From Limnochorda sp. LNt (lineage in GTDB: Bacteria; Bacillota; Limnochordia; Limnochordales; Geochordaceae), in assembly GCF_035593265.1 (NCBI RefSeq), contig NZ_CP141614.1, positions 2,604,001-2,668,000 on the forward strand: DNA of 64,000 bases. Reading direction: 5' to 3'. Shown one piece after another: positions 36,690-45,452 of the stretch. Both the position numbers and the translations under genes were made by a program. The notes beneath the pieces are model-generated. The model was not told the DNA's origin and searched no databases. It was given only the letters and a program-made list of their open reading frames with translations. How positions within the stretch are numbered: position 1 is the first letter of the stretch; every line of letters starts with the position of its first letter.

Positions 36690-38414
36690 TCATCGGACTC
36701 CGCGCGCCGGCGCCGGGCCGCCCGGGCCGCCGCCGGACGTGCCCGGGCCGGGGCGGCTCCTCGGCTGCCGCCACCTCGTGTGGCGCGGCCGAAGGCGGCC
36801 CACCCGGGCAGGCGCCGGCGGCGCCGGCGGGCGCGGCGGAGGAGCAGGTTCGGCCGGCTCCTCGGCCACGGAGGCCGCGGGCTCCGGAGGCGAGGCCGAC
36901 TCCCCGTTGACGATCTCGGTGCGGATGGTGACCGGGCGGCCCAACAGCCGCGCACAGACCTTCTCCACCAGCTGCCGGGCCTTCTCGTCGCCCTCGACCG
37001 CATTGCGATGGAAGGCCCTGTCCTCCGGGAAGCCGATGGTGATCTCCAGACCGTCGACCCGGATGGGACGGCCCTCTCGCAGCAACGCCTCCACCTTGGC
37101 GGCGCTCCGGCGCTGCTGGTTGCGCAGCGTGGTCAGCACGTCGCCCCACCGCCGCTGCACCTCGTCCAGCAGCAACGGCCCCCCTTGCGGTCGAGGCGCG
37201 GCCGGCGGCGACACCGCAGGGGAGGGCGCCGGCGCGGTGGCACGCACCGGGTCCGAGGGCGAAGACGGCTCGGCGACCGGTCGGCTCGGCGGCGGAGGCG
37301 TCGCCTCCGGGGCCGGCCTCGCCAGCCGCATCAGCGCCAGCTCCAGCACGAGACGGGGATCGGGCGCCCAGCGCATCTGCGGCTCGGCCGCGATGAGGCT
37401 CTCCATGGCCGCCACCAGGCGTGGCAGGGGCGAGCGCTCGCCGAGGGCGGCCGCGCCAGGGGTCGGCGACGGTACCCCGAGACCTGCCTCCTGCTTGCCA
37501 CTCAGGAGCTTGTGGGCGGCCGCATCCCGCAGCAGGCTCAAGAGATCCTTGGCCACGAGACGGGGGTCCACTCCCTCTTCGGCCGTGAGGCGGCCGATGA
37601 GGGCCAGCCCCGCCGCCACGTCTCCGTCCACGAAGTGCCGGGCCAGCTCGGCCAGCGCCTCCGGGCGCACCAGGCCCAGCACCTCGGCCACCACCGAGGC
37701 GTCGAGCCGCTCGGGGCTGTAGGCCATGCACTGCTCCAGCATGGAGAGGGCGTCGCGCACGCCACCGTCGGCGTGACGGGCCAGCAGGGCCAGGGCCTCG
37801 GGCTCGGCCTCGACCCCCTCGGCCCGCGCCACCGCGGCGAGGTGGCCGATGAGCTCGTCGGCCGTCAGCCGGCGGAAGTCGAAGCGCTGGCAGCGGGAGA
37901 GGATGGTGGCCGGCACGCGCTGGGGCTCGGTGGTGGCGAAGATGAAGACGACGTGCGGCGGAGGCTCCTCCAGCATCTTCAACAAGGCGTTGAACGCCTC
38001 GTTGGTCAGCATGTGCACCTCGTCGATGATGTAGACCTTGTACCGAGACTGGGCCGGCGCGAAGCGCACCCGCTCCCGCAGCTCCCGGATCTCGTCGATG
38101 CCCCGGTTGGAGGCGCCGTCGATCTCCATCACGTCGAGGGAGGAGCCCTCGGTGATCTGCCGGCAGGAGGCGCAGGCGTTGCACGGCTCGGGGGTGGGCC
38201 CCTCGGCGCAGTTGAGCCCCTTGGCCAGCAACCTGGCCAGCGTGGTCTTGCCGGTGCCCCGCGGCCCGGCGAAGAGGTACGCGTGGGCCGTGCGGCCCCG
38301 GGCCAGCGCATGCGCCAGCGTGCGCACAACGTGCGCCTGGCCGACGACCTGCTCGAAGCGCTGCGGGCGCCACTTGCGGTAGAGCGTGAGATGCGGCTGC
38401 AACGGAGCGTTCAC
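36690..38414 (-). CDS. dnaX: DNA polymerase III subunits gamma/tau (tail out of frame)
   Basis: 574 residues in this frame. Walker A GPRGTGKTTLARLLA, zinc cysteines CAEGPTPEPCNACASC, Walker B YKVYIIDEVHMLT, and LSRCQRFDFRR. Domain III follows to about residue 500, then a Pro/Ala/Arg-rich linker. The frame ends at 36690, but a typical DnaX tail (EWDEATLRAVLDILGARIIREFEE) lies in another frame that ends at 36557, just before ybaB. The segment PSAAPHEVAAAEEPPRPG in the third frame looks like natural linker, so two single-base shifts (near 36810 and 36720) are likely. GTG 38414 start. The product loads the sliding clamp; the tail would bind the polymerase. Confidence 0.92.
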   Translation of the reverse strand: MNAPLQPHLTLYRKWRPQRFEQVVGQAHVVRTLAHALARGRTAHAYLFAGPRGTGKTTLARLLAKGLNCAEGPTPEPCNACASCRQITEGSSLDVMEIDGASNRGIDEIRELRERVRFAPAQSRYKVYIIDEVHMLTNEAFNALLKMLEEPPPHVVFIFATTEPQRVPATILSRCQRFDFRRLTADELIGHLAAVARAEGVEAEPEALALLARHADGGVRDALSMLEQCMAYSPERLDASVVAEVLGLVRPEALAELARHFVDGDVAAGLALIGRLTAEEGVDPRLVAKDLLSLLRDAAAHKLLSGKQEAGLGVPSPTPGAAALGERSPLPRLVAAMESLIAAEPQMRWAPDPRLVLELALMRLARPAPEATPPPPSRPVAEPSSPSDPVRATAPAPSPAVSPPAAPRPQGGPLLLDEVQRRWGDVLTTLRNQQRRSAAKVEALLREGRPIRVDGLEITIGFPEDRAFHRNAVEGDEKARQLVEKVCARLLGRPVTIRTEIVNGESASPPEPAASVAEEPAEPAPPPRPPAPPAPARVGRLRPRHTRWRQPRSRPGPGTSGGGPGGPAPARGVR

Positions 38415-38477
38415 CTGCGACCCCAACGGGTCAGGAGTTCGACGCCGGGCCCCGCCCCTCATGCCGGGCCGGCGCGA

Positions 38478-38513
38478 GGGCGGCTCGCCCTCGGCGAGGA
38501 GGACGAGCCGCCC
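38478..38513 (-). terminator. Hairpin between SRP RNA and dnaX
   Basis: GGGCGGCTCG and CGAGCCGCCC (38478-38487 and 38504-38513) form a perfect 10-bp stem directly downstream of the SRP RNA on the minus strand. No T-run follows, so it may pause, attenuate or mark RNA processing rather than terminate. Confidence 0.5.
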
Positions 38514-38520
38514 GACAGAA

Positions 38521-38796
38521 GTGGCCGTGCACCCGCCGTTGACGCGACCCCTCCGGGCGATACCCCGGCCGCCAGCTCGGGCCAGGCACCCTTGCGGCAC
38601 CCAGGGGTGCTCACTTACCGTTGCTTCCTCCCGGACCTGGCGGGGTTCGTGAGTCCCTGCTGCGCAAGACCCGGCCGTCAGCGCCACGTACCGGGGCCGG
38701 ACCCCACAGGGGCCGGCCGCGGGCGGGCATTCGACCCCGCTATAGCGGATTGCGGGTACAGGGCACCGCTACCTCCCCGTCTAGCACGGCCAAGCC
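38521..38796 (-). ncRNA. ffs: Signal recognition particle RNA, large Bacillus type
   Basis: Minus strand. The S-domain is unmistakable: GCCAGGTCCGGGAGGAAGCA with the tetraloop region, near 38625-38645. The 5' part, CCGTGCTAGACGGGGAGGT then AGCGGTGCCCTGTACCCGC, matches the Alu domain of the 270-nt Bacillus scRNA. The 5' TGGCCGTGC pairs with 3' GCACGGCCA (38522-38530), giving a length of about 276 nt. It forms the protein-targeting particle with Ffh. Location just upstream of dnaX is as in Bacillus. The ends are estimated from pairing. Confidence 0.95.
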
Positions 38797-38820
38797 CATA
38801 CCTTGCGATGGGGCGTCCCC

Positions 38821-38826
38821 ATTATA
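38821..38826 (-). promoter_or_regulatory. -10 box of the SRP RNA promoter
   Basis: A perfect TATAAT on the minus strand (38826-38821), about 25 bases upstream of the estimated SRP RNA 5' end. No good -35 was found at normal distance. Confidence 0.6.
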
Positions 38827-38915
38827 CCACCGGACCTCTTCCTGCAGGGGTCCCGGGATCCTGGCCAGGAGCCCGTGGTGGCCGGGTCGAATGGATGGGC
38901 CGGAGGTACCTGCCG

Positions 38916-39416
38916 GTGACGGTCCAACCCGACTCTTCGTCTACCCTGCCGTCTCCCGTGCAGCGGGTGGTCGACGCCCTTCGGGAGCGAGGCGTCGACT
39001 TCGAGCTGCGGCGCTTGGGGGCCAGCACGCGGACCGCCAGGGAGGCGGCTGCCGCCGTGGGGTGCGAGGTGGGCCGCATCGTCAAGAGCCTGGTCTTCGT
39101 CGCCGGCGACGAGCCGGTGGTGGTGCTGGCCTCGGGCGCCCACCGCGTCGACCTGGGGCGGCTCGAGGCGGTGCTCGGCGTCCCGGCCCGTCCCGCCTCG
39201 CCCGCGCAGGCCGAGGCCGCGACGGGCTTCCCCGTCGGGGCCATCCCGCCCGTGGGCCATGCGCGACCGCTGCGGGTCGTGATGGACGAGGCCCTGCTGG
39301 CCTACCCGCAGGTCTGGGCGGCTGCCGGTACGGCCCAGGCCCTCTTCGCCGCCGACCCTCGAGAGTTGCGCCGCGCCACGCGAGCCCGGGTGGCGGCCAT
39401 CGGGGGCGGCGGCTGA
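38916..39416 (+). CDS. YbaK/EbsC-type aminoacyl-tRNA deacylase
   Basis: 166 residues. VQRVVDALRERGVDFELRRL, AREAAAAVGCEVGRIVKSLVFV with the catalytic Lys, VVVLASGAHRVDLGRL, ATGFPVGAIPPVGHARPLRVVMDEALL. The family hydrolyses mischarged tRNAs such as Cys-tRNA(Pro). GTG 38916 was chosen for the GGAGG 9 nt upstream; ATG 38895 would add seven residues. Confidence 0.9.
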   Translation: MTVQPDSSSTLPSPVQRVVDALRERGVDFELRRLGASTRTAREAAAAVGCEVGRIVKSLVFVAGDEPVVVLASGAHRVDLGRLEAVLGVPARPASPAQAEAATGFPVGAIPPVGHARPLRVVMDEALLAYPQVWAAAGTAQALFAADPRELRRATRARVAAIGGGG

Positions 39417-39423
39417 GACCCGT

Positions 39424-40272
39424 CTAGCGGCGCGCCGCCGCCCGCAACGCGGCGAAGGCCGCCGTCAGCGCCAGGACGATGGCCGGGCCCGACGGGATGG
39501 CCAGATAGTAGGAGAGGTAGAGCCCCGCCACGGAGCCGGCGACGGCCAGTCCCACCGAGAGGGCGGCCATCTCGCCGAGGCTGCGCGCCACCAGTCGGGC
39601 CGCCGCCCCCGGCGTCACCAGCAGCGCGAGCGTCATGGTGGCGCCTACCGTCTGCAACGCGAGCACCGTGGTCAGCGCCACCAGCGCCAGCAGTCCGTAC
39701 TGCAGCCATCCGACCGGCAGCCGCAGCGTCACCGCCAGCACGGGGTCGAAGGCCACGATGGCCAGCGGCCTCCACAGCGCCAGCACGAGAGTGGTGGCCA
39801 CCGCGGCCAGCCCGGCCGCCCGCATCAGGTCGGCCGGGCCCACGCCCAACAGGTCGCCGAAGAGCACGTGGGCCAGGTCCACCGCGTACGCCCGCCGCGT
39901 CGAGATGATGGCGACCCCCAGGGCCAGCGCCGCCGCCATCACCACGCCGATGGCGGTCTCCTCCCGCACGTGGCCTTGCCGCGCCACCGCGTGGATGGCC
40001 GCCGATGCGACGAGGGCTGCCGCCAGCGCACCCCAGAACAGGGCCGCGCTGCCCGCCCCGGCCACCAGGTATGCCACGGCCACGCCCGGCAGCACCGCGT
40101 GCGCCAGGGCATCGGCGAAGAAGGCCGTGCCCCTCACCACCGTGAACGTGCTGGCCAGCCCGCCCACGCCTCCGACCAGGAGGACGGCCACCAGGGCATG
40201 GCGCATGAAGCCGTACTCCAATGGCTGGCGCAGCCACAGCCAGACCGACTGGAGGACCTCCACGGCGCTCAC
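39424..40272 (-). CDS. znuB: Zinc/manganese ABC transporter permease
   Basis: 282 residues, ABC-3 permease with about eight membrane segments. GTAFFADALAHAVLPGVAVAYL is the family signature, and AVDLAHVLFGDLLGV and GWLQYGLLALVALTTVLALQTVG follow. Last gene of the fur-znuA-znuC-znuB operon; the GTG start overlaps the znuC stop. Confidence 0.92.
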   Translation of the reverse strand: MSAVEVLQSVWLWLRQPLEYGFMRHALVAVLLVGGVGGLASTFTVVRGTAFFADALAHAVLPGVAVAYLVAGAGSAALFWGALAAALVASAAIHAVARQGHVREETAIGVVMAAALALGVAIISTRRAYAVDLAHVLFGDLLGVGPADLMRAAGLAAVATTLVLALWRPLAIVAFDPVLAVTLRLPVGWLQYGLLALVALTTVLALQTVGATMTLALLVTPGAAARLVARSLGEMAALSVGLAVAGSVAGLYLSYYLAIPSGPAIVLALTAAFAALRAAARR

Positions 40273-41045
40273 GGCGCCATCCGCCCCCCGCAGACGACCG
40301 GCTCGGGCCACGATGCGGGCGGCGAGCCACCCCCGGGCCGGGCGCAGACCCGATCCGGCGGCCCGTAGGCCAGCAGCCGCCCGTTGAGCACCAGCACCCG
40401 GTCGAACCAGTGGCTGCCCGCCACGAAGTCGAGGTCGTGGGTGGAGATCATGACCGCCACCCCACGTGAGCGAAGCTGCGAGAGAGCCTCCACCAGCGCG
40501 GCCTGCGCCCCCTCCTCCACGGCATTGAAGGGCTCGTCGAGCACCATCAGCGGCGCGCCCTGGGCCAGGGCCCGGGCCAGGAAGACCCGCTGCTGCTGAC
40601 CGCCCGACAGGCGCTGGATAGGTGTGCGCGCCAGGTGGGCGAGCCCCACCTGGTCGAGGGCCTCCCACACGGCCCGCCGGTCCTCGGGGCGCGGGCGGCG
40701 CCAGAGGCCGAAGAAGGGATAGCGCCCCATCATGACCACGTCCCACACCGAAGCAGGGTAGTGCCAGTTGACGGCCTCCTGCTGCGGCGCATAGGCCAGG
40801 GCCGGGGCGCCACGCTCGGCCCGCGGGGCGAGGGCGACGCGCCCCTGCGTCGGCCGCAGCAGCCCCGCGATGCACTTGAACAGCGTGGACTTGCCGGCGC
40901 CGTTGGGCCCCACCACGGCCACCCGCTCCCCCGGGAAGACGGCGAACGTGACGTCCCGCAGGACGACCCGGGGGCCGTAGGCGACGGTCAGTCCCTCCAC
41001 CTCCAGCACGGGCCGGCCCGCTACGGGCTCCCACTCGTCGCTCAT
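40269..41045 (-). CDS. znuC: Zinc/manganese ABC transporter ATPase
   Basis: 258 residues. Walker A VGPNGAGKSTLFK, Q-loop YAPQQEAVNW, signature RLSGGQQQRVFLARAL, Walker B LMVLDEPFNAVEEG and switch His in ISTHDLDF. The PQQEAVNWHYP segment is typical of metal (ZnuC/MntB-type) ATPases. ATG overlaps the znuA stop, and its stop overlaps znuB. Confidence 0.94.
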   Translation of the reverse strand: MSDEWEPVAGRPVLEVEGLTVAYGPRVVLRDVTFAVFPGERVAVVGPNGAGKSTLFKCIAGLLRPTQGRVALAPRAERGAPALAYAPQQEAVNWHYPASVWDVVMMGRYPFFGLWRRPRPEDRRAVWEALDQVGLAHLARTPIQRLSGGQQQRVFLARALAQGAPLMVLDEPFNAVEEGAQAALVEALSQLRSRGVAVMISTHDLDFVAGSHWFDRVLVLNGRLLAYGPPDRVCARPGGGSPPASWPEPVVCGGRMAP

Positions 41046-42034
41046 GGCCGCAACGCCTCCACGATCCGCTGGACGTTGGTACGCATGTACCCCTCGTACG
41101 TCTCGGCCCCGGAGCCCGGCGGCCCCAGCGAGTCGGTGTAGAGGGTGACCAGGGGCAGGCCGGTCTCCCGGCTCACCCGCTCGGCCAGCACCGGGGAGGC
41201 CGTCGCCTCCGCGAAGATGGCCCCGACCGGCAGCGACCGGATGCGATCGAGCAGCCGGGCGGTGCTCGCCGCCGAGGCCTCGGCCAGTGTACTGGTGCCG
41301 GGCAGGACGGTGCCCACCAGGGTGAAGCCGTACTCGACGGCCAGGTGCCCCAGCGCGTCGTGGTTGGTGACCAGCAGCCGCCGCTCGGGCGGGATGGTGG
41401 CGACCTGCTGCCGGATCCACGCATCCAGCGCCTGCAGGCGCTCGTGGTAGGCCGCGGCCCGGGCGCGGTAGCCCGCCTCCCCCGCCGGATCGATGCGGGC
41501 GAGGCTGTCGGCGACGACCTCCACGGCCATGGCCACCCGCGGCACGCTCCACCAGAAGTGGGGATCCCACTCGGACTCCTCGTCGTGGTCGTGGGCGTGC
41601 CCGTCGGGCGCTGCCGTGCCCTGCTCGGCGGGGATATCGTCCCAGCGCAGGGCCACCCGGGGCGCCAGCTCGAGCACCGTCGCCCGCGACGGGGTGTGCG
41701 CGACCAGGCGTGACAGCGACGCCGGCTCCAGCCCCGCCCCGACCATCACGACCAGATCGGCTCCCGACAGGCGCTGCGCATCGCCGGGGCCTGGCTGGTA
41801 GGCGTGCGGGTCCGCCCCCACGGGGAGCAGGGAGACCACGGACCACTCGTCGCCCGCCACCTGCCGCACCAGGTCCGCCAGGATGGTGGTCGAGGTGACG
41901 GCGCGCCGTGTGGCCGCGGCCGCCCGCGCCCCCGGCTCGAGGGAGGCGGCCATGAGCGAGGCGGCCATGGCAACGGTCCCGACGGCGAGGGCGGCGATGG
42001 CCCCGCCGAGCAGGCTCTTGAGACGCTGTCTCAT
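41042..42034 (-). CDS. znuA: Metal-binding substrate-binding protein (ZnuA-like)
   Basis: 330 residues, cluster A-I binding protein. A signal peptide covers residues 1-40 (hydrophobic GGAIAALAVGTVAMAASLMA). Metal ligands: His in GADPHAYQPGPGD, His in WDPHFWWSVP, His in TNHDALGHLA and Asp in TLYTDSLGPPG. A His/Asp-rich loop, HAHDHDEESEWD, favours zinc over manganese. It captures the metal outside the membrane and passes it to ZnuB. Confidence 0.92.
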   Translation of the reverse strand: MRQRLKSLLGGAIAALAVGTVAMAASLMAASLEPGARAAAATRRAVTSTTILADLVRQVAGDEWSVVSLLPVGADPHAYQPGPGDAQRLSGADLVVMVGAGLEPASLSRLVAHTPSRATVLELAPRVALRWDDIPAEQGTAAPDGHAHDHDEESEWDPHFWWSVPRVAMAVEVVADSLARIDPAGEAGYRARAAAYHERLQALDAWIRQQVATIPPERRLLVTNHDALGHLAVEYGFTLVGTVLPGTSTLAEASAASTARLLDRIRSLPVGAIFAEATASPVLAERVSRETGLPLVTLYTDSLGPPGSGAETYEGYMRTNVQRIVEALRP

Positions 42035-42086
42035 GACACGGATGGCTATCTCCCCCCGCTCGGGCTCCAGGCCCGGAGCCGGCGCG

Positions 42087-42593
42087 TCACCCCTCGCCCG
42101 CGCACGCCGGGCAAAGCCCGTAGAACTCGAGCAGATGGCCCTGCACCCTCACGCCCCACTGGCGCTCCAGCTGGAGCGCCAGGGCATCGGCGTCGCAGCG
42201 CCCGAACTCGATCACCCGATGGCACCTGTTGCAGATGAAGTGGTGGTGGTGGCCCCCATCGGCCGCAGCGTAGTGGGCCTGGGCCGTGCGCAACAGGGAC
42301 GGCTGCACCGCGCACAGCCGGCTCAGGATGGCCAGGGTCCGGTAGACCGTGGCCCGGCCCACCCCCGGATGCCTGCGCTGCACCTCGGCGACGATCTCGG
42401 GAGCGCTGCGGTGCTCCCCCGATTGCATCGCCTCCACGACCGCCCGCCGCGCCGCCGTCAGGCGGTAGCCGGCCTTGCGCAGCGCCTCCAGCATGACCGC
42501 CCCGGCCGCCTCGCGCTCGCCGGACGGCATGCCGTGGCGCTCGACGCCGGATTGGGTCTCGTCGTGACGGCTCGGGCGAGTTGATTGAGACAT
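42087..42593 (-). CDS. zur: Fur-family metal regulator, probably Zur
   Basis: 168 residues. The winged helix EALRKAGYRLTAARRAVVEAM and VGRATVYRTLAILSRLCAV is followed by HHHHFICNRCHRVIEFG and CPACAGEG, giving two CxxC pairs for structural zinc, and the regulatory His set. An N-terminal extension of about 35 residues is unusual. The gene leads the znu operon (52 bases to znuA), which points to zinc control; Mur or Nur roles are less likely. ATG 42593 lies within its own operator. Confidence 0.88.
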   Translation of the reverse strand: MSQSTRPSRHDETQSGVERHGMPSGEREAAGAVMLEALRKAGYRLTAARRAVVEAMQSGEHRSAPEIVAEVQRRHPGVGRATVYRTLAILSRLCAVQPSLLRTAQAHYAAADGGHHHHFICNRCHRVIEFGRCDADALALQLERQWGVRVQGHLLEFYGLCPACAGEG

Positions 42594-42629
42594 CGTCTCA
42601 ATTATGAACCGGTCCCCCACCGGCGTCAA
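42584..42629 (-). promoter_or_regulatory. Promoter and operator of the zur-znu operon
   Basis: On the minus strand, TTGACG (42629-42624), a 17-base spacer and CATAAT (42606-42601). Directly downstream is a perfect 8-3-8 inverted repeat, ATTGAGAC-atc-GTCTCAAT (42584-42602), covering the transcription start and the ATG. It is the obvious binding site for the Fur-type regulator. The sequence differs from the Bacillus Zur, Fur and PerR boxes. Confidence 0.85.
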
Positions 42630-43108
42630 CGGCCCCGCTCCTCGCGGGGTGCCAGGCAGCGGCGGACGAAGGCGTAGTGGCCCGGGGCCATGCTCTCGTC
42701 GCTGAGGGCCGCCACCTCGACCCAGCGCACCTCCGTCACCTCGTCGAGCTGCGCCCGGACCGGGACGTCAGGGGCCTCGACCCGGTAGAAGAACCGCAAC
42801 GAGTTGAAGGCGTGCTGGAAGAAGGCGACGAAGCCCTGATCGAACCCCACGAACGCCCTCACCGAGACCTGCAGCCCCGTCTCCTCCTCGTACTCCCGCC
42901 GCAGCCCCTCCTCCAGCGTCTCCCACGGCGCGACGGCGCCGCCCGGGAGCTCCCACCGCCCCGAGAAGCGGGATCGTGCCACCAGCACGCACCCGTCCCG
43001 CAAGGCGATGCCGTAGGCGGCCGGCCTGAACCGCAAGGCCTCGGCAGGAAACTGACGGGGCTCGCCCCGCACCGTGATGCACGCCACCATCCGCTTCGGC
43101 GCCCGCAT
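42626..43108 (-). CDS. NUDIX hydrolase
   Basis: 160 residues. The NUDIX box is GGAVAPWETLEEGL followed by RREYEEETGL, preceded by VLVARSRFSGRWELPGG. The substrate is unknown (nucleoside diphosphate linked to a moiety). ATG 43108; no strong ribosome binding site. Its stop codon overlaps the -35 box of the zur promoter. Confidence 0.87.
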   Translation of the reverse strand: MRAPKRMVACITVRGEPRQFPAEALRFRPAAYGIALRDGCVLVARSRFSGRWELPGGAVAPWETLEEGLRREYEEETGLQVSVRAFVGFDQGFVAFFQHAFNSLRFFYRVEAPDVPVRAQLDEVTEVRWVEVAALSDESMAPGHYAFVRRCLAPREERGR

Positions 43109-43180
43109 GCTCTCCCGCCCCTCTATCGGTGATCGCGCACCCGGCAGGAAGTGGCCGCCGGGAGACGAAGGTGCCTGGCC

Positions 43181-44404
43181 GTGAAGGCCGTCCAGTTCGA
43201 CGTGACCATCCCCCGCTACGTAGCGGCGCGCCTGGCCGGGCGCGTGACGCCCGAGGCCTACACGGGCCCGCTCGGGGCCGCCCGGCTGCGGGAGCTGCCC
43301 GTGCCACCGCTGCCCGGCCCGGACTGGGCCCTGATCCGCACTCGGCTCGGCGGCGTCTGCGGGAGCGATCTCCACACCATCTTCCTGGAGACGAGCCCCT
43401 CCACCTCCCCCCTGGCCTCCTTCCCCTTCGTCCTGGGCCACGAGAACGTGGGCGTCATCGAGCACCTGGGCCCCGAGGTCGAGGGCTTCTCGGTCGGGCA
43501 GCGGGTCGTCGTGGATCCGGTCCTGGGCTGCAAGGCCCGCGGCATCGACCCGCCGTGCCCTGCCTGCCAGCGGGGCGACTATCAGCTCTGCCATCGCTTC
43601 ACCGAGGGCAGGCTCGCGCCGGGCACCCTCATCGGCACCTGCCGCGACACGGGCGGGAGCTGGGGGGAGTACTTCGTCGCCCACCGCTCGCAGCTGCTCG
43701 CGGTGCCGGAGACGCTCTCCGACGAAGCCGCCCTCATGGCCGAGCCCTTCGCCGTGGCGCTGCACCCCGTGCTGCGCTGGCCGCCGACCCAGGGCCAGAC
43801 GGCGCTCGTCATCGGCGCGGGCACGGTGGGCCTCGGGGTGGTGGCAGCGCTTCGCGCCCTCGTCCCAGGGATACGGGTGGTGGCGGTCGCGCGTCACCGG
43901 CACCAAGCCGACATGGCCGCCCGCCTCGGCGCGGATCAGGTGGTCACCGAGCGGGGGGCGGCGCTGGATGCCCGGCTGGCGTCGCTCCTGGACGCCAGGC
44001 TCTTGCGCCCCATCCTGGGCAGGCCCGTGCCCGTGGGCGGCGCCGACGTCACCTACGAGTGCGTGGGCAGCGCCGCCAGCATCGGCGACGCCCTGCGCTT
44101 CACGCGTGCCGGCGGGCGGGTGGTGCTGGCCGGACTGGCCGCCATGCCCCGGGGGGTGGACTGGACCCCCATCTGGCTCAAGGAGCTGGAGCTGCGGGGC
44201 ACCTACTGCTACGGCTACGAGCGCCTGCCCGACGGGCGGCGGATCCGCACCATGGCCTACGCGCTGGAGCTGATGGCAGAGGGCAGGGTGGACCTGGCGC
44301 CGATGGTCACCCACACGTTCCCGCTGGAAAGGTGGCGGGACGCGGTCCGCACGGCCAGCCGCAAGGGAGGCTCCGGGGCGATCCGCGTCGCCCTGGCACC
44401 CTGA
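43181..44404 (+). CDS. Zinc-dependent alcohol dehydrogenase (MDR family)
   Basis: 407 residues. Catalytic zinc ligands GGVCGSDLHT and LGHENVGVIE, structural-zinc-like cysteines spread over CKARGIDPPCPACQRGDYQLC-type loop (residues about 120-140), and the Rossmann motif VIGAGTVGLGVVAAL. Related to threonine/sorbitol dehydrogenase-like enzymes; substrate unknown. GTG 43181 was preferred; GTG 43151 would add ten residues. Confidence 0.87.
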   Translation: MKAVQFDVTIPRYVAARLAGRVTPEAYTGPLGAARLRELPVPPLPGPDWALIRTRLGGVCGSDLHTIFLETSPSTSPLASFPFVLGHENVGVIEHLGPEVEGFSVGQRVVVDPVLGCKARGIDPPCPACQRGDYQLCHRFTEGRLAPGTLIGTCRDTGGSWGEYFVAHRSQLLAVPETLSDEAALMAEPFAVALHPVLRWPPTQGQTALVIGAGTVGLGVVAALRALVPGIRVVAVARHRHQADMAARLGADQVVTERGAALDARLASLLDARLLRPILGRPVPVGGADVTYECVGSAASIGDALRFTRAGGRVVLAGLAAMPRGVDWTPIWLKELELRGTYCYGYERLPDGRRIRTMAYALELMAEGRVDLAPMVTHTFPLERWRDAVRTASRKGGSGAIRVALAP

Positions 44405-44414
44405 GGGGCGTCCC

Positions 44415-45452
44415 CTAGGGCCCCAGCCGCGCCAGCACCCGGTGGGCGTCGTCGTACCCGGCCCGCATGGCCGCCGCGATGGCCTCCCGGTCATCGAAGC
44501 CCAGCGTGCCGGGGGGATCCAGCTCGTGGCCGGGGCAGATCTCCACCAGCCCTACCACTCGCTTGCGGCGCCCCTCCTTCTCGTAGCCGATGGCCGCCTT
44601 GAGCCGGCGCATGACGGGGCCGTCGGGGTCGGGGCTCTGCTCGATGATCGCCACGATCTCGTTGATGCGCCGGGCTTCCCGCAGGTCCTCGTACAGCAGC
44701 CGGTCCAGCATCACCGGCCAGAGGCGGCGCAGCACCGAGAAGACGTCGGGCATGGGATGGGGATCCGGCGCCGGGCCGTCACCGCCGCAGCGGGGCGTGG
44801 TGGCGACCACCAGCACGTCGGCCACCCCCCGGCGGATGACGGGTGCCAGCGGCGCGTTGTCGAAGACGCCGCCGTCCGCATGCCAGTGCTCCCCAATGCG
44901 GCGCGACGGGAAGGCCACAGGCAGCGCGGACGAGGCCAGCACGGCGTCCAGCACCCGCACGTCGGGCGTCGAGCGGTCGAAGACCACCGGCCTGCCCGCG
45001 TTGAGGTCCGCGGCGGTCACCAAGAGCTCCACCCGGCGATAATCGCCCAGGCGACGCTGCGGCGGGAGGAAACGGCAGAGACGCTCCACGGCACGGGCGT
45101 GGTCCAGCAGCGAGCGCACCGACCGCCAGACGGCCGGCCTGGGACCGCAGATCACCAGCCGCGCCAGCGCCGACAGGAGCCCCCGCCACTGGATCCGCAC
45201 GGTACCCCGCAGCTCCAGCCACGTGCGCGCCAGGGCCTCCAGTGCACCGGGCAGATCGCCCGACTCGATGCCCTCGGCCACGATCGCCCCGTGGATCGCC
45301 CCGATGGAGCTGCCGCTGATGATCGCGAAGGGTGACGGCCCGAGCCGCTCCACCACGGCTCGCAGCACCCCCGCCTGGTAGGCTCCCCTCGCGCCGCCCC
45401 CGCTCAGCACCAGGCCGAGCGGCGCGAGGGGTCGGGTCCGCACCTGCGTCAC
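44415..45452 (-). CDS. Patatin-like phospholipase
   Basis: 345 residues. Oxyanion loop LVLSGGGARGAYQAGVL, nucleophile elbow IISGSSIGAIHG (GxSxG) and catalytic Asp in WHADGGVFDNAPL. Such enzymes hydrolyse acyl esters in lipids. GTG 45452 has GGGAGG about 10 nt upstream; ATG 45482 is another start. It converges on the alcohol dehydrogenase and diverges from the acyl-CoA dehydrogenase. Confidence 0.92.
   Translation of the reverse strand: MTQVRTRPLAPLGLVLSGGGARGAYQAGVLRAVVERLGPSPFAIISGSSIGAIHGAIVAEGIESGDLPGALEALARTWLELRGTVRIQWRGLLSALARLVICGPRPAVWRSVRSLLDHARAVERLCRFLPPQRRLGDYRRVELLVTAADLNAGRPVVFDRSTPDVRVLDAVLASSALPVAFPSRRIGEHWHADGGVFDNAPLAPVIRRGVADVLVVATTPRCGGDGPAPDPHPMPDVFSVLRRLWPVMLDRLLYEDLREARRINEIVAIIEQSPDPDGPVMRRLKAAIGYEKEGRRKRVVGLVEICPGHELDPPGTLGFDDREAIAAAMRAGYDDAHRVLARLGP

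Noticed and set aside
38826-38915. tRNA gene next to the SRP RNA, as in some Bacillota
   Set aside because: No cloverleaf or T-loop consensus was found.
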